Shown piece by piece: positions 1 to 13,524 of a DNA stretch of 64,000 nucleotides. Where the stretch lies: contig NC_087084.1 of NCBI RefSeq assembly GCF_026151205.1, positions 12,677,453-12,741,452 on the forward strand, written 5' to 3'. A program made the translations under genes and the position numbers. The notes beneath the pieces are model-generated. The model worked only from the letters and a program-made list of their open reading frames with translations. It made no database searches and was not told where the DNA came from. The number at the start of each line of letters is the position of its first letter. Positions within the stretch are counted from its first letter, which is position 1. The DNA is from Bolinopsis microptera (taxonomy: Eukaryota > Ctenophora > Tentaculata > Lobata > Bolinopsidae).

Positions 1-1200
1 TTTTGACACATCGTCCAAGGGGAGGGCGGGGGGGGGGGGGGGGGGGGAATTGATAAACTTCTTAAAAAACTGAATGAATATGGAATTCGGGGGGACTGCC
101 AAATAAATAGATAGCCAGTTACCTTCAATAGACAGCAATATGCGTTTCAGAACTTGGAGAAGAATCCGAAAAACTGTCCTGTATATTTGTGTCCTCAGTG
201 TCAGTATTAGGTCCCTTGCTTTTCATTATCTACAATCAATGAAATATACAGAGGTATCATACCTAGGTAAGTTTATACTTTTTGCCGATGACACCAACGA
301 TTTTTGTTGTAGATAAATTATAAAAACACTTTACAGCAAAGCTAATAAAATCCTTAAACTTGTTCAATCAGTATAATACGAGTAACTTGCTGCATATCAA
401 CATAAAGAAATGTTGTTATATCCACTTTAATCGAACTGTAGAAATACCAGATTCAAACACCAATGATTAGAAACTGCACAAAATAATATAGTAATTAAAA
501 AGGTGGGTAAACTAATTTCTTGGAGTCATTATGACCAAAAACTGAACGGGATGCTCACTTAAGATCGTTAAACCGTAAATAGAAATGTGAGATAGTAGAC
601 TATGTGGAATTAGACCTGTGTACCTAAAAAACTATTAAGGACCTGTACCACACCACACCCTTCTTGAATCACACCAAGTTATGGAATATCTGTTGTTGGG
701 GAGGGTGTATCAAATATCCACTAGAAGCCATATTTAAAACACAAAAGAAATTGCATAAGAATTCTCTTTGGTGATATTGGATGCATACATCAATAATCAA
801 AACTAGCCAGAGTAAGGCCTATCACTAGGATAAGACGTAAAAGTTATCAAGTCAGATGTTAGCCAAAGATTTCTTTGAACTAGAACACAGTAAACCCATC
901 TTCACGATATAAAACTTCCGTACTGTCCACAATCTTCATAATTGCACTTTTACTGGAATGTTATAAAATTAATAAGTTCCACTCACCATCCTCAATTTTC
1001 TTTTTATTCAACAAGGTCACCAGACGAGACCAACTACATCATCAACCCACTCCATCCCACACTATTCATCTATCAATCAACTAGTATTGAATCACTGCCG
1101 TAAGTCAACAAGTGAAATAGACTTCTCCACTCCCATCAGTACTATCAAGATAATCTTAAGAAATCTTGTTTAGAACTACAACCTAAATAGACCGACAGCT
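1..1200 (+). pseudogene. 3' part of a CR1-like reverse transcriptase ORF, frame-broken
   Basis: Translated across frames, this reads as the C-terminal part of a non-LTR reverse transcriptase. A stretch matching the catalytic box (FADDTN) lies at about 271-298, followed by segments equivalent to the thumb and C-terminal tail of the element at 35,393-37,442. It begins at the window edge just after the region encoding the AFDT box and ends near 1,200. There are many one-base indels and no usable frame. It is the same element segment as 17,757-18,960, so it belongs to the duplicated block and is not an independent insertion. No protein can be made from it as written. Confidence 0.75.
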
Positions 1201-2600
1201 TGTGTGTCATTACAAACTTTGATGCAAATGAAATTATCATTGAAATAGTTGTAATTAGTAAACATAATTCATATGAGTAAACCACGGTGATTATAGCAAA
1301 AAACCATGACAAGTGTATCAGACTATATTAATCTAAGAAGCCGACAAAAAACGAATCATCATACAACCAATTTTAAAAATCCTGCGGCACAGGCTCCTGT
1401 GTTTTCCTATCACCTCCCCAAACCCCTCTCTACCTTCTCCTCTCTCAGTTTAATCTTCAATTTTTTAAAATTAGATGTTAGCAGATATATTTTCTTTAAA
1501 TGAAAGTAAGCATTATACATTAGTTTGTTATCGTATTTATGTTGTGTATAGTTTTGTCTGACTGGAATATGCTATATATTTTTTAGGCTCACGACGTCTC
1601 GTCCATGGGTGAGTTTGTAGGCTAGAGTATGTGTTCAAATCTCCTACTTCGTATGGTGAAACACGAAAGTTTTGCCTTATGCCTTATGGGTGTCGAGTGT
1701 GTGCCCACCGGATCCAAATATATGATTATTCATGGAAATTACTATTGTCACATAAACAAATCAAAACGACATTAATGATTCCAGAAAATTTTACTAACTG
1801 CAATAGCTAGTTTAAGTAAATATACACACGATCGCAGAGATAGAGACACATTGGGTTCTTGTTCTGCGACTGTGTTTCCTTCCTCCGTTGTGCCGACAGG
1901 TTTTTGTTTGAGTTTCGTAAGTGCTGGGGAAAAAACGCTTAACTATCATGATCAAATAAGTACAAATTTTTAAATTCTTGAACCTAATGCCACAGTTTTC
2001 TGTGGTAAAAACAAATATAATTTAAACTGATATATTGTAAAGGGCATGATTTACTCACATCCACAAGCTTCTGGGATGGATAATAAGGCACACAAAAGAT
2101 AAACTGAACCTTTAAACATGACCACAGCTATACCACGCACCATAGCTATCCGAATAAATAAATTGCTCTACAAAGAAACATCTGGCCTGATCCCATCACA
2201 TGAGTGGTCCCCAGGGTTTCGGTAAAGCCCTACAGGCAACTGGGTCCTTATACATCCGACAATATAATTGAATCATGCCAGTTACTGTCATGAAACTGTA
2301 ACCAACAATTTAAAATTAGATATCTTTTGGCTAAATTTATAAATTTTAAGTCATAAGAGCAATCTCTCAATTTTAAATATTTATAGAATTATATTATACC
2401 CAACTATGAGGTGGTGGCCATATGTCATACTTAACTAAATTCAACCTTTTGAAAGAAAATAGATTATGTAGTGACACCAAATTATAGATTAAACATCCAT
2501 CTGCATTGTGGTTTTCCAATATAGAATTTATGATAAGTATTGAATTGATAATTGTAATAATTTAACTTTTGTTTTAGTTAACTTTTTGTTTTATTTTTGG
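1200..2600. other. Retrotransposon 3' flank, no gene seen
   Basis: AT-rich sequence shared with 18,960-20,380. I see no exon with a credible frame or splice signals. The short open frame at 1,306-1,503 is not preserved in copy 2. Confidence 0.5.
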
Positions 2601-2604
2601 TATA

Positions 2605-3320
2605 AAGGAGACATTGCGCCTGCAAGAGCTTTACTAGCACCCGATTACCACTTTTGGAGCACAACCCAAACCTAAAACCGGCCAAGCACAAAAGTATTTA
2701 TCGCCACGATTGGGTGGATTGATTCCCAAATATTTATCAGCACGCGGCACTTAATAATTTGAAGTTCATTATCGAATTTTATTGATATGCCCATCGATCT
2801 TTAAACACATATATAAAAGTTTATTAAAGAATAATAAATGATTGGTTTGTTGGTATATATCGATATTAATCATTATTTAAAATAGTATTTGTGTTTGTTA
2901 TTATGAACTATTGAGTACGTTCCGATTTAAATATTAAAACACGTCTACATATACAACACAGAACAAAACGACGGACACAGAAAGGGAGAAGGAAACACAA
3001 CACACGAGCGGCAACTGCTGCTGTGGACGAGTATCTTGAATAATATAATTAATGGATCTCTTGTTCCAATAAAATAGGCGTGGATCATACTTCTAGATTA
3101 AAAATTGCTGGCATACAGTGCTGCAAGGTTTAACATTGGTACCAAAACCGGAGTGATATCCAACTTATTTTCGCGTTACTAGTAATAGAGACCAAAAATT
3201 AAAATATAAGATATAAATGACTGCAATTTTACGGATATAGCGCGGCGCCATTTCATTATTCTGGCGCGAAATCACCGCTGGGTATTGAAAATGAATAAAG
3301 TTATACAATGTTTAAGTTTT
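2605..3320. repeat. Dispersed 0.72-kb repeat, copy 1
   Basis: This segment recurs at 20,380-21,110 and, in cleaner form, at 37,985-38,705. All three start near a GCCTGCAAGAGCTTTACTAG motif, share a block ending in AGCACGCGGCAC, and stop at a GCGCGCTA motif, after which the flanks differ. It codes for nothing I can see. A non-autonomous transposon or the end of a larger element is likely. I found no terminal repeats. Confidence 0.75.
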
Positions 3321-3359
3321 GGCGCGCTATAACCTTGAATTGACAATGTCAATCCGCCA

Positions 3360-3411
3360 GATCGTTGCTCTGGAAGAGAGCAACGATCGACGACGACGAC
3401 GGACGAACTAA
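3360..3411. repeat. 12-bp perfect hairpin followed by a CGA microsatellite
   Basis: GATCGTTGCTCT at 3,360-3,371 is the reverse complement of 3,377-3,388, separated by five bases, and runs straight into repeated CGA. The same arrangement recurs at 21,150-21,196. Confidence 0.8.
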
Positions 3412-6400
3412 CGATGACAGACGCATCGAAGAATGCGAAGCAAGAATGCTCGTTCCGAGCGCGCGCGTCAAGCGGCGTAAGTCCGTCAACACTATGAAAC
3501 CAAAAAATTTCAGTCCCATATAATCTCTTCATTAAGCCGTTCGAAAAACAAGTGCGAATATAATAATTTAATATAAAATCAAATGCACGTCTACCTCGAA
3601 TAAAGTGTATTTCGGTGATTCTTTTTAGTTTTACTTATATTTAACATGGCACGCCAGTCACTACGCTTTGCACGACGCTTTTTTTCAAGCTTCATGACGT
3701 CGCGTAACAGTGAAGAAAAAACGTGAAGGAGCAAACAAACTATCACGCTAGGTATGTCACAGCACAATCCCAAACTTTTACAATTGTTTAATGCATGCAG
3801 ACCCAGCCGCTTGCCTCCTTTAGTACAACAAGTATTTTTAGTAAAACAAAGTATTTTATTTATTAGCTAGCAGTGCAATCGATTCATAAGATATACTTAA
3901 AGAATATAATAAGTAAATGTCACACCTATTTTAAACTGTTACGTTTCCGAGTAGTCGTGCCATGGCTAAATTTAACTAGACCATGGTGTCGAATTAAACT
4001 TTTTAAAAGGTGATTCTAAGTGACACAAATGGAAAATTTTTAAGAAAAGACGGATCAAAACACAGATCCAAGACGTAGGAGACCCCACTGCAGACCATAC
4101 ATGCTATTGGCGTGTGCATTGGCCCAAAAGGTTCCAGTTGTCCAGGAAACTGTACGTAGCCTTCAACTATTTTTGAATCAGACGAGGCTTATGAGTTCTG
4201 GGGTTTCCTAGCGTAGGAATTTGATGGTGCCAGGTTTGTTCAGGCGGACAGGGCAATTATGCGAGGAATATCATAGGTATAATAAAAATCATATCAATAT
4301 AAAAATAGATCCAAAAATAGATACAAAGATTCACCACGGCAGTCAGGGAACTTCCGACAGGATGCTTTTGAAACAGGATATTAGCGCTTGTTATATATTG
4401 TATGCAAGGATGGATGCTGATGACTAAGCTGGTTCAATGCCCCACTATTTAGGGGGCGCCACACAATTTCCACGCCCAGGTGTTGTCAAAATGCTGGGTT
4501 TCAAGTAAGAGCTTTTGATACGCTTGATAATTGAGATGGGGGAAGAAAGGTCGGAAAATTTACGAGAGCCAGGACCATAGACTTGTTTGTCTGTGAGATC
4601 AAAAGGAAGCAGCGTGCGCTAGCTTCGAAGAAATTTAAGACGAGTATAAATTGCAAATCCCAAACTGTAAATGCATTGCAAATTTGTAAGATATAACCTA
4701 CAAAAACCGCGTGCGGACTCGTCGACGGACTTGAAACAAATATTTTACCAGTATCACCCTTCAAGGACGTTGTCGCCTCGGTACGCTGCGCACCATCATG
4801 TCAATTAAACCACTTTATGTGTCGTTTAAAGCATTGCTAACAAGCATTGAAAATGTGTTAACCACAATGGACCATCGCTATTGGGCCATAAATTTTAATC
4901 GAGCGCTATCGATCGTACAATTTTAAAGGAAAAATATTCAAACAACGGTGTGTTATATGGTTTCACATAATGTACCTGGTACTCAGGGGTCGCCTCACAT
5001 ATTACGTAATCAGCCGAGGGGAGGAAAGGTTTCCAATGATAACGATAGTGTAATATTTGACACAAAAGCTTTGTGTAAAACTGATTACGGAGGGGAAGGG
5101 GGGTTAAAAATTGTCCCAAAACTGATTACGTATTATTGAACGTACCCCAATAGCTTGATATTTGGAGTCGCTATGTACCTAACAGGAACTTCCATATTTT
5201 TTCGGCGTGGGTAACCCTCAATGTGGCATTGTCTGTTTCTTTTCCTCTGTAGTATATATAAAAGATGTTGTTACACTGTACATGACCTCACAAAAATCGA
5301 CAATCTTTGCACAAGTACAACTACAAGATTGCTTCCCAGGAGCATAATTTAAGAAGACTAATTTGTGTCCAGTCAAACAGTTGTGATTTGAGATTGCATG
5401 AAAATAAATCACATATTAAACGCTTTTTATCTCAAATTAATAGGTTCATTCAATACTTAAATTTATCATTATTTATTTCAACCATTATATAAATCTTAAA
5501 TGAAGTTGTTTAAATAATTATCCATTTTTAGCAAACTCTTATTTAAGATAAGAGGTGGTGTTTTGGTGTAAGCACATAAACCAAGTTATAATACTTGTAT
5601 TATTATAAAGTAAACTGTTGTTCTATAACACCATTCTCTCAGATTTAGAGTTTTATATCATGAAATTGGACACAATTGCCAAGTAACTACATGTTATTAT
5701 AGTAAATGGTGATATATTTAATTCAATATTCGACCATTACGATATGTTAAAATATGTTCAATAAATCAGTATCTTTTCCCATGTAAGATTCCATCTATCT
5801 AACCAATGAGCGCTTTAATGCTACTCAAACATGCCTTACTTCATAACAAAAATATCCCTGAAAAATTAGATAGTTCAGTTAACTTACTATTTCAGGAAAT
5901 CTTCTGTTGCTACTTACTACTACGGCATAGTCCAAGAGAAAATAACAAGAGGAACAAAGGGGGCTGAAAATGAGAGATAATTTTTATTTCTAACACCATG
6001 TTTCTTGTCTTTTGGCCAGTGCATCATCAATGCTTATGTTCGCCTAAGGTATGGTACTACTTAATCATGTCTAAAATAACCATGTGACTAACAACCATGT
6101 GACTATTATAATTGGCTATTATTTGTTAGAAGCCAAAAGATAGTGATCATGTACGCTAAAGTGGTCTTACATTGTGTCTGTAAATACACATTAAGTACGG
6201 AATACTTCTGGATGACAGACTCGCCCCGGACAAGACACCTGCATAACCTGAGTTATTATCTGCGGAGTTACTTATCGTGGAGCCATGATTGGCTTCCAAT
6301 GCCTCCCTGAAAAGGTCAACTATCCGACTCAATGATTGGGAAAGATTTGTAAAACCAATCCCGTGATCTGCTTGGAGTGATATTTAGCCTGGTACGTTAA

Positions 6401-7247
6401 AACAAAGCATGTCAGGTTTTTAGATGTTAATTTTGAACAGGAGAAGCTTTGCTTCCAATTATCACAAATGTGAGATAATTGAAAAATAACAAGACATTAA
6501 TGTTAAGTGACGATAACTTTTTTATTTTATTACAAAAAACACAGGAAAAAGGTATAATATTGTCAAGTACCTGACCGGGATGTAGATAGTATTTGAGTTT
6601 GCTCTGTTTCATTATACAGACGTAAATCTGACGGCCTCTGGAATTACGATTGGTTCTTTGGTGAAGAAGTTACTTACTTCACATCCTTTACAATTGGTGG
6701 GTACACGAACAAATATAACGAACTTCTTATCGTATCAGTTAGCTTTTGGATATTATGTGATTGAGACTTAACATTTTGATCAAAATCTGCATAATCTGCA
6801 CAGATTGCCGTCGTATTTACTTATAATTAAACCGATTTGATTAAAATGTTAACTAATTTGACCATAAAATACTTGCCAAGTAAGTACAGACTTCTCATCG
6901 CTGACAATATAAGCCCTGCTCCTTGCATGGCTATGTTTTCCATGTCGTACTCACGAATTCCACTAAAATAATTATTCACTACAACGGCCTAACTGGTGTG
7001 GCTCAAGAGAACATGAGAGACCACGGAAGAAAGCTCACTACATGAAGTTTAATTATGAACTGTCAGCATTGGTTAAGTATTTCAAACTTTATATAAAAAT
7101 CCGACTGTGAGTGTTATCTTCTGCACATTGCAATTGTGGTTACTTGCTGTCACGTGATCCATAAATTAACTCCGTGGCTTCTAAGTTTATAAATAAGAGA
7201 GATGTATATGCATAATCAATTATGACAATAAAGTTTCGGCAGGTGTC
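3412..7247. other. Duplicated intergenic or upstream sequence, no gene recognised
   Basis: Shared with 21,200-25,020. The part at 3,420-3,490 (GC-rich, GCGCGCG followed by AAGCGGCG) also has a partial copy at 63,260-63,335. No exon could be supported here. Its end is the region just upstream of the host gene that starts at 7,248, so regulatory sequence for that gene could lie within it. Confidence 0.4.
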
Positions 7248-10200
7248 ATGACGATATCTCCTGTTGCCACTGAGAGATCTGGAAGCCCTCACATTCGGCC
7301 AAACACCCCGAAGTCGTTCCCGAAATCATCACTTTCGGATTTGCCAGTGCCTCGTCAAAAAACTTCATCTTCATCACCGAGTCTGAGTGTCGGGCCCCTG
7401 ATTGCTCCATCATGACCACTACCCGGAATTCTTTTACAATCCTGATCTGTCGTTTTGGTTGGTAATGCACGGCCACCCGTCAGTGGATAGAAACTTGAAG
7501 TTGTCTTTGCGGGATCTAGCCTGAACGATAGTATTGGTAAAACTGCCAAGGTTGAGAAACTCTGAACATTTAATTTAGTTGTTAAAATGGGTTTAAATTT
7601 TCTTGTCTCCACCGACTGATATAATTCTCGTTTATTCATAAAAAATTGCAACATGGTACTGTAATTTTACTTTTAAATACCCTTAAATTTCACTTAACAT
7701 TAACAATAGTTTTTTGCTGACATTTTCTGATAATCATATTTTATCAATTCATAACGATATTGATTATTTAAATATATTGCATGTTAGATTTAATAATAAC
7801 ATTATAAGTTAGTTTCAGATGTCTTTTGTGTACTTTAGCTCATCGGATCTGTTTTAGGGATTTAATATTAACTATCTCAAAATTTCACCTTTGACCCCCC
7901 TAGACTTTTTAGTTAGACATCTCGACGGGGATCAAATATTTATTTTATAGTTGATGTTAATACATTTATTTTTCAAGAACATGCTACATAACCGACTAAG
8001 TAAAATGATGAATTTGGGTAACGAATATAGTAATTATTTTGTGATAGTTGAGTAGTACGTATGACCAACAAAGCTCTTAATTTTTAGTTCATGTTTTTAT
8101 TCGCTGATTAATGATCAAAATCGAGTTTACTGACTACATACAGTTCACTAATATCTAGATTAATCAAAGCTTTGTTCTGTGCACATTCATTCTATGATGT
8201 GAAAGCTCTAAGTTTTCGTTCCTGAATTGTTTAAATTCATCAACCTACAGACTCAAAAAACCATCTAAAATATCCATTTGTTTATACAATATCCCACCCC
8301 TGTAGCAGAAATGTCGAAGGGTTCAGTATCCCCCCCAAGCTCGAAGATCGCCGGCTCCAAAACACCGAGAAAGAGCAACAAGTTAAAACAACGGACTTGT
8401 TCTACAAAGATCCATTTATAAGATTGGTCACGAAGGCGAGATCTGAGCAGAAACCCGAGGACTGTGTGCCCGACCTGCCGGAGAACAGCGAGGTGAAGAA
8501 CGTGTACCAGTTGTTTATAAACATACAATGTACAAGTTGTTTATAAACGTTTAAATACGTCTTTTGATTAATTTATATCGTGGCTATGCTGTACTAATTA
8601 AATTCGGATAAAATGTTTTTTCGAGGACATAAGTTATGGGCACATAATGCTTATGTTTTTCGTTGCAGTGCGAGAATGTCTGAAGTCTGCCCCACAAAAG
8701 GGCTGTGGATGCCACAAGGAAGAGTAAAAGTGATGCAATGTGGGATGCAAACATATGGGTCACGAACAGAGATAAAGAGTGTACTTAGCCATCTAAAGAA
8801 CCAACAGTAACGAACAGTTCGTAATATGCACGAGATCCATGTATCACATGTTGGCAGAAGGTAAAGAATTGCTTTGAGCTAGAGAACCTCGTTGACTATA
8901 CGTGTACTTGCTAGTTTTTAGAAGTGTCGTTTAAAATTTGTAATCGCCGATTTGCCCATCAGTAATGAACGATCAGTATTTCTTTGATTCAGCTTACACA
9001 TTATTTTTGAAAATCCAATCAAGCAAAAAAAGTGATGTTATTACAATTACAATTAAATAATTGATGAATGATGAAACAACTTCTAAAATTCGGGATAGCC
9101 TTGGCAGGACAACGCCCGATTCTAATGCTTCTACAGACCTTACACAAGTGCAATTAAGTAGGTAAATATTTCATGCTAGGCATGTGGCAATTTAAATAAT
9201 AATTAAATCAATTAAAATAATCCACCGCACGAATGACCAGGATGAGAGGACACCAAAAGAGTTTGAGGATAGCATCGATGAAAGCAATGTTGGAGGAAGA
9301 TACTATGGTGGCAGTGAAGAAGACTCCGAAACGAAAAAGAAGAAGAAGAAGAAGAAGAGTCAAAAAAAACCCAAAAAAAAAGAAAAGAAAAGGGAAAAAG
9401 TCATAATCAATCCACGGAGAGAAAGGATACAGATTCATGTAAAAAGAGGATTTCAGAAAGAAAATTAAAAAGAAGAAAAAAAAATGAGTCTAACATCGCT
9501 CGGACAGTGAGGATTCAAAAGAAGTATCATCTTTTTTGAGTTCTGAGTATCTGAACTGCGATGTAATCTAAAAATACTGAAAAAGTATTTCAATAAAGTA
9601 CAGTCAACTAGAATGTTACCGGAGATTACAGAATACACTATGATATGGATAAATAAAGGTATTAACATCGTAATTAAACAGATTTATATTGCAACAAAAT
9701 CTCAACCAGCTACTGATTTTTGACACAACTACGCGGAATACAGTTTGACAAATATTATTTGACCTTTAATCTACGCACAGCATATTTACATATTATTTGT
9801 AGGTTTAAAGTACGAACTGATTTTATAATGTAAGAAAGATACGAACAGATTAATTTTCTGTGTTTATTTATATTGAAGGCAAAAATTAGAAGATCATATC
9901 ATTACACAGTTTGCAATGTTGCTTTTGGAGTGCTTAATCACATACCAGCTTTTATATCCCGGACCGTTATATTAAAATATGATCTACAGATAGCATGCTG
10001 TTAGAGTGTAGACAACAAAGTTTATTAAAAACACAAAGCACAATGAAGAAGCCCCAAAAAGATGTCTCAACTAAACACCTTCCCTCGACATCATCTCCCA
10101 TCCACCCAGGACCTCACAGCAGTCAGAGCACATCGAGAGTGAGATCGGTCATCCTGTCCCCTCAAGATGATATCACCAATATAGATACTGTTTCTACAGC

Positions 10201-13200
10201 ACGCGGACTCTTGTCGGCGTATTTTTGTTTTTTCAAGGCCCTGCTTCACTCCTGTCCTTTCAAGTGACAAATCATTTGTGTTGTGGATATTGAGAATAGG
10301 AAAGTAAGCATAGGTATCAAAAATGCACACGATAATCCGCTGTAATCACTGTGTGATAGTCAGGGATGGAAGGTATCGTCAATACTGGGATGACGAAGGG
10401 TAAGTGGTTTTTACTTTCTTTAGTTTTTAAGCTCAGTTATTATTATTGAATGTTTTTGTGAGGTTGAGTAATAATTCTGAATATCTTGCTGATTCTCCTC
10501 AAAAAGTCAAAATATCAGTCAATCTTCCTAATTATAGCCTTGTGCATTAACAAACTTACCTTAATGCTTTTCCAATTTACAGGTTATAAAATTGTGGGAT
10601 CTGAAAAAGAAGAACCCATCGTGATGAATACACCATAGAGCACGAACAACTTCCACTCCTCCTTCTCAGTCGATTCCAACAGGATCCACCCGCTGGTAGC
10701 TGCATCTGAGATGGTCGCCTCTCAGTCTGGAACTCACGAAAACGCCAAACTCATAGCACTTCTGTACGAAATGTGACAGTGAGCTGGTTAACATTTGAAC
10801 GTGCGCTACACAACAGAAAGATGTGTGCGTGGGACGGAGAGGGGTGTTGAAATATTTACGGGGACAACTGGGGGATATATCAGACAGGATACCCGTTCAG
10901 GAGGAAGTGAGCGTGGATACTGTGTTGTAGTTATTCTGAGAGATATTTCTAGTTTAAGGATGATAGGACGTGTTTATCCGAGCTACCTCCTCTTATCCCA
11001 CAAAACCACCTGACCCACATGGGGATCACTTGAATAACTCTATAGAAGGCCTTGTGATTTGTCGACATGATGAAGAGAGATCTTGTCAATAGGACATGAT
11101 TATTTTGTTCGGGCGTGGTCCGTTGAGAAACTGGATGAGGATATTAAGAACTGTTCTAGTTGAGGACAGTGATAAGGATAGTGGTGATTCAGAGTAGAAT
11201 GATGAATGATGAGTCAGAATTCTCAGAAAAGATGACAAACCTAAGAAAAAGAATTAAAACATATTCTTTCGAAGGAAAATAAGTCGAACGAACTGGCTGA
11301 TTTTTCAGCCGACTTACTTAGCTTACTTTAGTGACGTTTTATAAGAGAAATATTGACTACCGGTTTACTTTTTATTTAAACCTATTTCTTTGACCGTATA
11401 ATGACTATAGTTATGGTATTTTACTGCCGTAATTTACGGTTCACATAAATTTGAATTATACACAGTATTAATTGAACGAATAGTAAGCAACATTCCGCAC
11501 AATTAATTTCCATCTTTATAGTAGCTGAAACAAAGGTGATATCTCAATCAGGTTTGAAGGAAGATGGCAAACAAGATAGGAGAGGGATTGTGCGGGATGG
11601 TGAAGTATTGTCCAATCCCCGACGCACCTACTGTCTCCACTGTCACGGCTTCTTACCACGTCACACGCCAACAACACCGTAGACAATATCCTCAAACTAG
11701 TCAGACAGGCTTTCGATGTTAAGTTGCTGTTTTAAAACTAAACATAACTCAATACTCTGCTTTCAACCGATGCCATAACTGAAACATGTTGTGTAGTTGA
11801 TTGTATGGAAAAACAGTGGCAGCATAACAACGTAACCTCTTCTTTTCACGGAAGCAGGGTATCAATATCCGAAATAGACTGGTGTGAGTTTATTCTAAAG
11901 GTACGGCATGGGAGTCGCCGCTAGTCACACTGCAGTTGTAGCGCGCAAACTCTGGGCGCAACTCTGGACATTCTCTCATGCCTGTTAAACCATTGGTATC
12001 GCATCATGTTTGAGATGGGGAGAGACAGGTCTGTATTACATGTTTGTTGGAATTTAAATCTTTATTTTCTCAGAATATAGTTCTCGTTTTGGTGAAACCA
12101 GATTTCAATCCATTTCTCATTGATTGAGTTACAGCCTTGAATTATTTTGTTTGAAAAAATCTACAAAGGGAAAAGGAATATTTTTACATACTTCTGCACA
12201 TTGGATAAGGAAATCAATGAACAGTGTAAATTATTCCGATATCAAACTAATAATGTTTAAAATTGAAATAAAATCAGATATGAAGTGTAATAAGAAGGTT
12301 AATCATACAATATAATCATCTGAGGTATACTGAAATACAATATAATACTGTGTAATGTATACTGACCAGGTAAGCAGTTCAGATAAACCCCACAGTAACT
12401 CCACGGTCGGTAGGCAATACACAGGTTATCAGTTTTACATTGATCAAGATACATGATATTCGTGAAACCCTGGATATAGCTGTCGGCAATGCTCTGGACA
12501 GGTTTAGTTAAACTTTAATCAAATTTTAAAGATGTAAATCTCCGCTTTGTATTTCGTAAACTAGTTTTTGTTAGCCAAATTGTATCATTGTATTTCAACA
12601 TTGGATTCTGGCCGTACTTCATCCAAATAAGACCTATCATTCAGGTTATGCCAGAGTGTTGAAGTATAATTAACGACCTGTCCTGGATACAACAATGAGC
12701 ACTTGCTAAATCATGGAATAAAGTTTATTGAGCTACCTTACTGTGTCAAAGAATTGATACAGCTTTTCTGGATTTGTTCAAGAGGTTTATCTATCCGGAA
12801 CCCGTCTAACCCTAAAGTGGTTTTAAGACTCGAGAGCAAAAATGATTATTACCTATTTAATTCGCGTTTTTAGACACCACTTGGGAGTCCAAATTGTGGG
12901 CACTAAAATATTATTCCTTGGCCAATTTTTTTATTTTTTTCATGCTGATTTGACAAGCCATTAAAGCAATTGAACCCAGTCAAAAAAGTATACATCGCAG
13001 TTGAATATCTTTTTTACGTTTTTGCGAAAGTTGCGTTAAAGTTGATGCGTGTTGTCAGTAAAAGGCACGGATATATACATACATATATATCGACCGCTTA
13101 AAATATAGTAAGATAACTCGGATATTGTTGCATGTAATATCTTCTTTCAATATACAATATTAATCCCATTCACCGAACATTAATTGGCGTCACCCTGCTA

Positions 13201-13524
13201 TTTTCCAGACTGTTATCGCACATTGAAGGACTGCTGTAAAGCTGCTTGCGGCAGGAGACTGCTCTAAAGCGGATCTTTGTTATTTGCTTTACAGGTTTAG
13301 CATAACAAAACAACTGTGCGTAAAATCTAACATGGGTTTCACTTATTAAAACGTCACCAGTTTTCAAATTTCATTTGTGTTGAAACTTGGCCGGATAATG
13401 CATTATCTTTTTATTAAACAGTAATAATACTTTTTATTTCCAGGAAACAGTGTTTTTCGACGATGCTGTTGAGATAAACCGTGAACGAGCGATCTATCTC
13501 CCACATACGACAATCTCCTCATGA
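7248..13524 (+). CDS. Unrecognised multi-exon host gene, frames broken by indels
   Basis: Several stretches read as protein in codon-like fashion on the plus strand. The first begins with ATG at 7,248 (MTISPVATERSGSPHIRP...), is Ser/Pro-rich and, after one frame slip near 7,415, continues to about 7,521 (motifs FYNPDLSFWL and HGHPSVDRNL). Others are: 8,311-8,515 (MSKGSVSPPSSK..., one slip, then DPFIRLVTKARSEQKPED); 9,223-9,477, acidic then Lys-rich; 10,020-10,200, Ser/Pro-rich; 10,325-10,399 (RCNHCVIVRDGRYRQYW) ending at a GTAAGT donor; 10,583 onward after TTTACAG; 11,522-11,683 (TYCLHCHGF); 12,383-12,500; and 13,444-13,524 after TTTCCAG, ending in TGA. Two Cys-x2-Cys pairs are visible. I do not recognise the family, and joining these into one gene is inference; they could belong to two genes. 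Copy 2 of the duplication contains only the first part of the first exon. Confidence 0.5.
9223..9477 (+). CDS. Exon with acidic then poly-lysine stretch (part of the gene above)
   Basis: An open frame of about 84 codons with no indel. It opens with an acidic stretch (FEDSIDESNV), then a short Gly/Tyr segment (GGRYYGG), then a long Lys-rich run broken by Ser, Gln and Pro, and ends in a TAA. Such a run resembles a nuclear localisation or nucleic-acid-binding tail. The poly-Lys DNA (AAGAAGAAG) is repetitive, so its length may be unreliable. No splice sites were fixed with confidence. Confidence 0.4.
10325..10399 (+). CDS. Exon with Cys-x2-Cys and a consensus splice donor
   Basis: The frame reads HTIIRCNHCVIVRDGRYRQY and on to WDDE, then meets GTAAGT. 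The next acceptor, at 10,582 (TTTTCCAATTTACAG), opens into a frame starting GYKIVGSEKEEPIV. The phases fit if one G is dropped from the GGG at the donor, consistent with the indel errors of this region. Confidence 0.45.
13444..13524 (+). CDS. Terminal exon candidate
   Basis: A consensus acceptor (TTTTTATTTCCAG) opens a clean 26-codon frame (ETVFFDDAVEINRERAIYLP..., closing TTISS) and a TGA stop. It is followed by AT-rich sequence typical of a 3' untranslated region. Confidence 0.45.
   Translation, partial: ETVFFDDAVEINRERAIYLPHTTISS

Larger units (their letters stand above)
1..7395. repeat. Segmental duplication, copy 1 (direct copy of 17,757-25,165)
   Basis: The whole stretch can be followed base by base into 17,757-25,165 in the same orientation at an offset of about 17.7 kb. 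The match runs from the reverse transcriptase fragment at the window start to the host exon at 7,248-7,395. Differences are mostly scattered one- or two-base indels private to one copy. Where a third, cleaner copy exists (37,985-38,705), both of these copies deviate from it independently, which points to read errors. The left limit lies outside the window. It may be a real duplication or one locus assembled twice. Confidence 0.9.
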
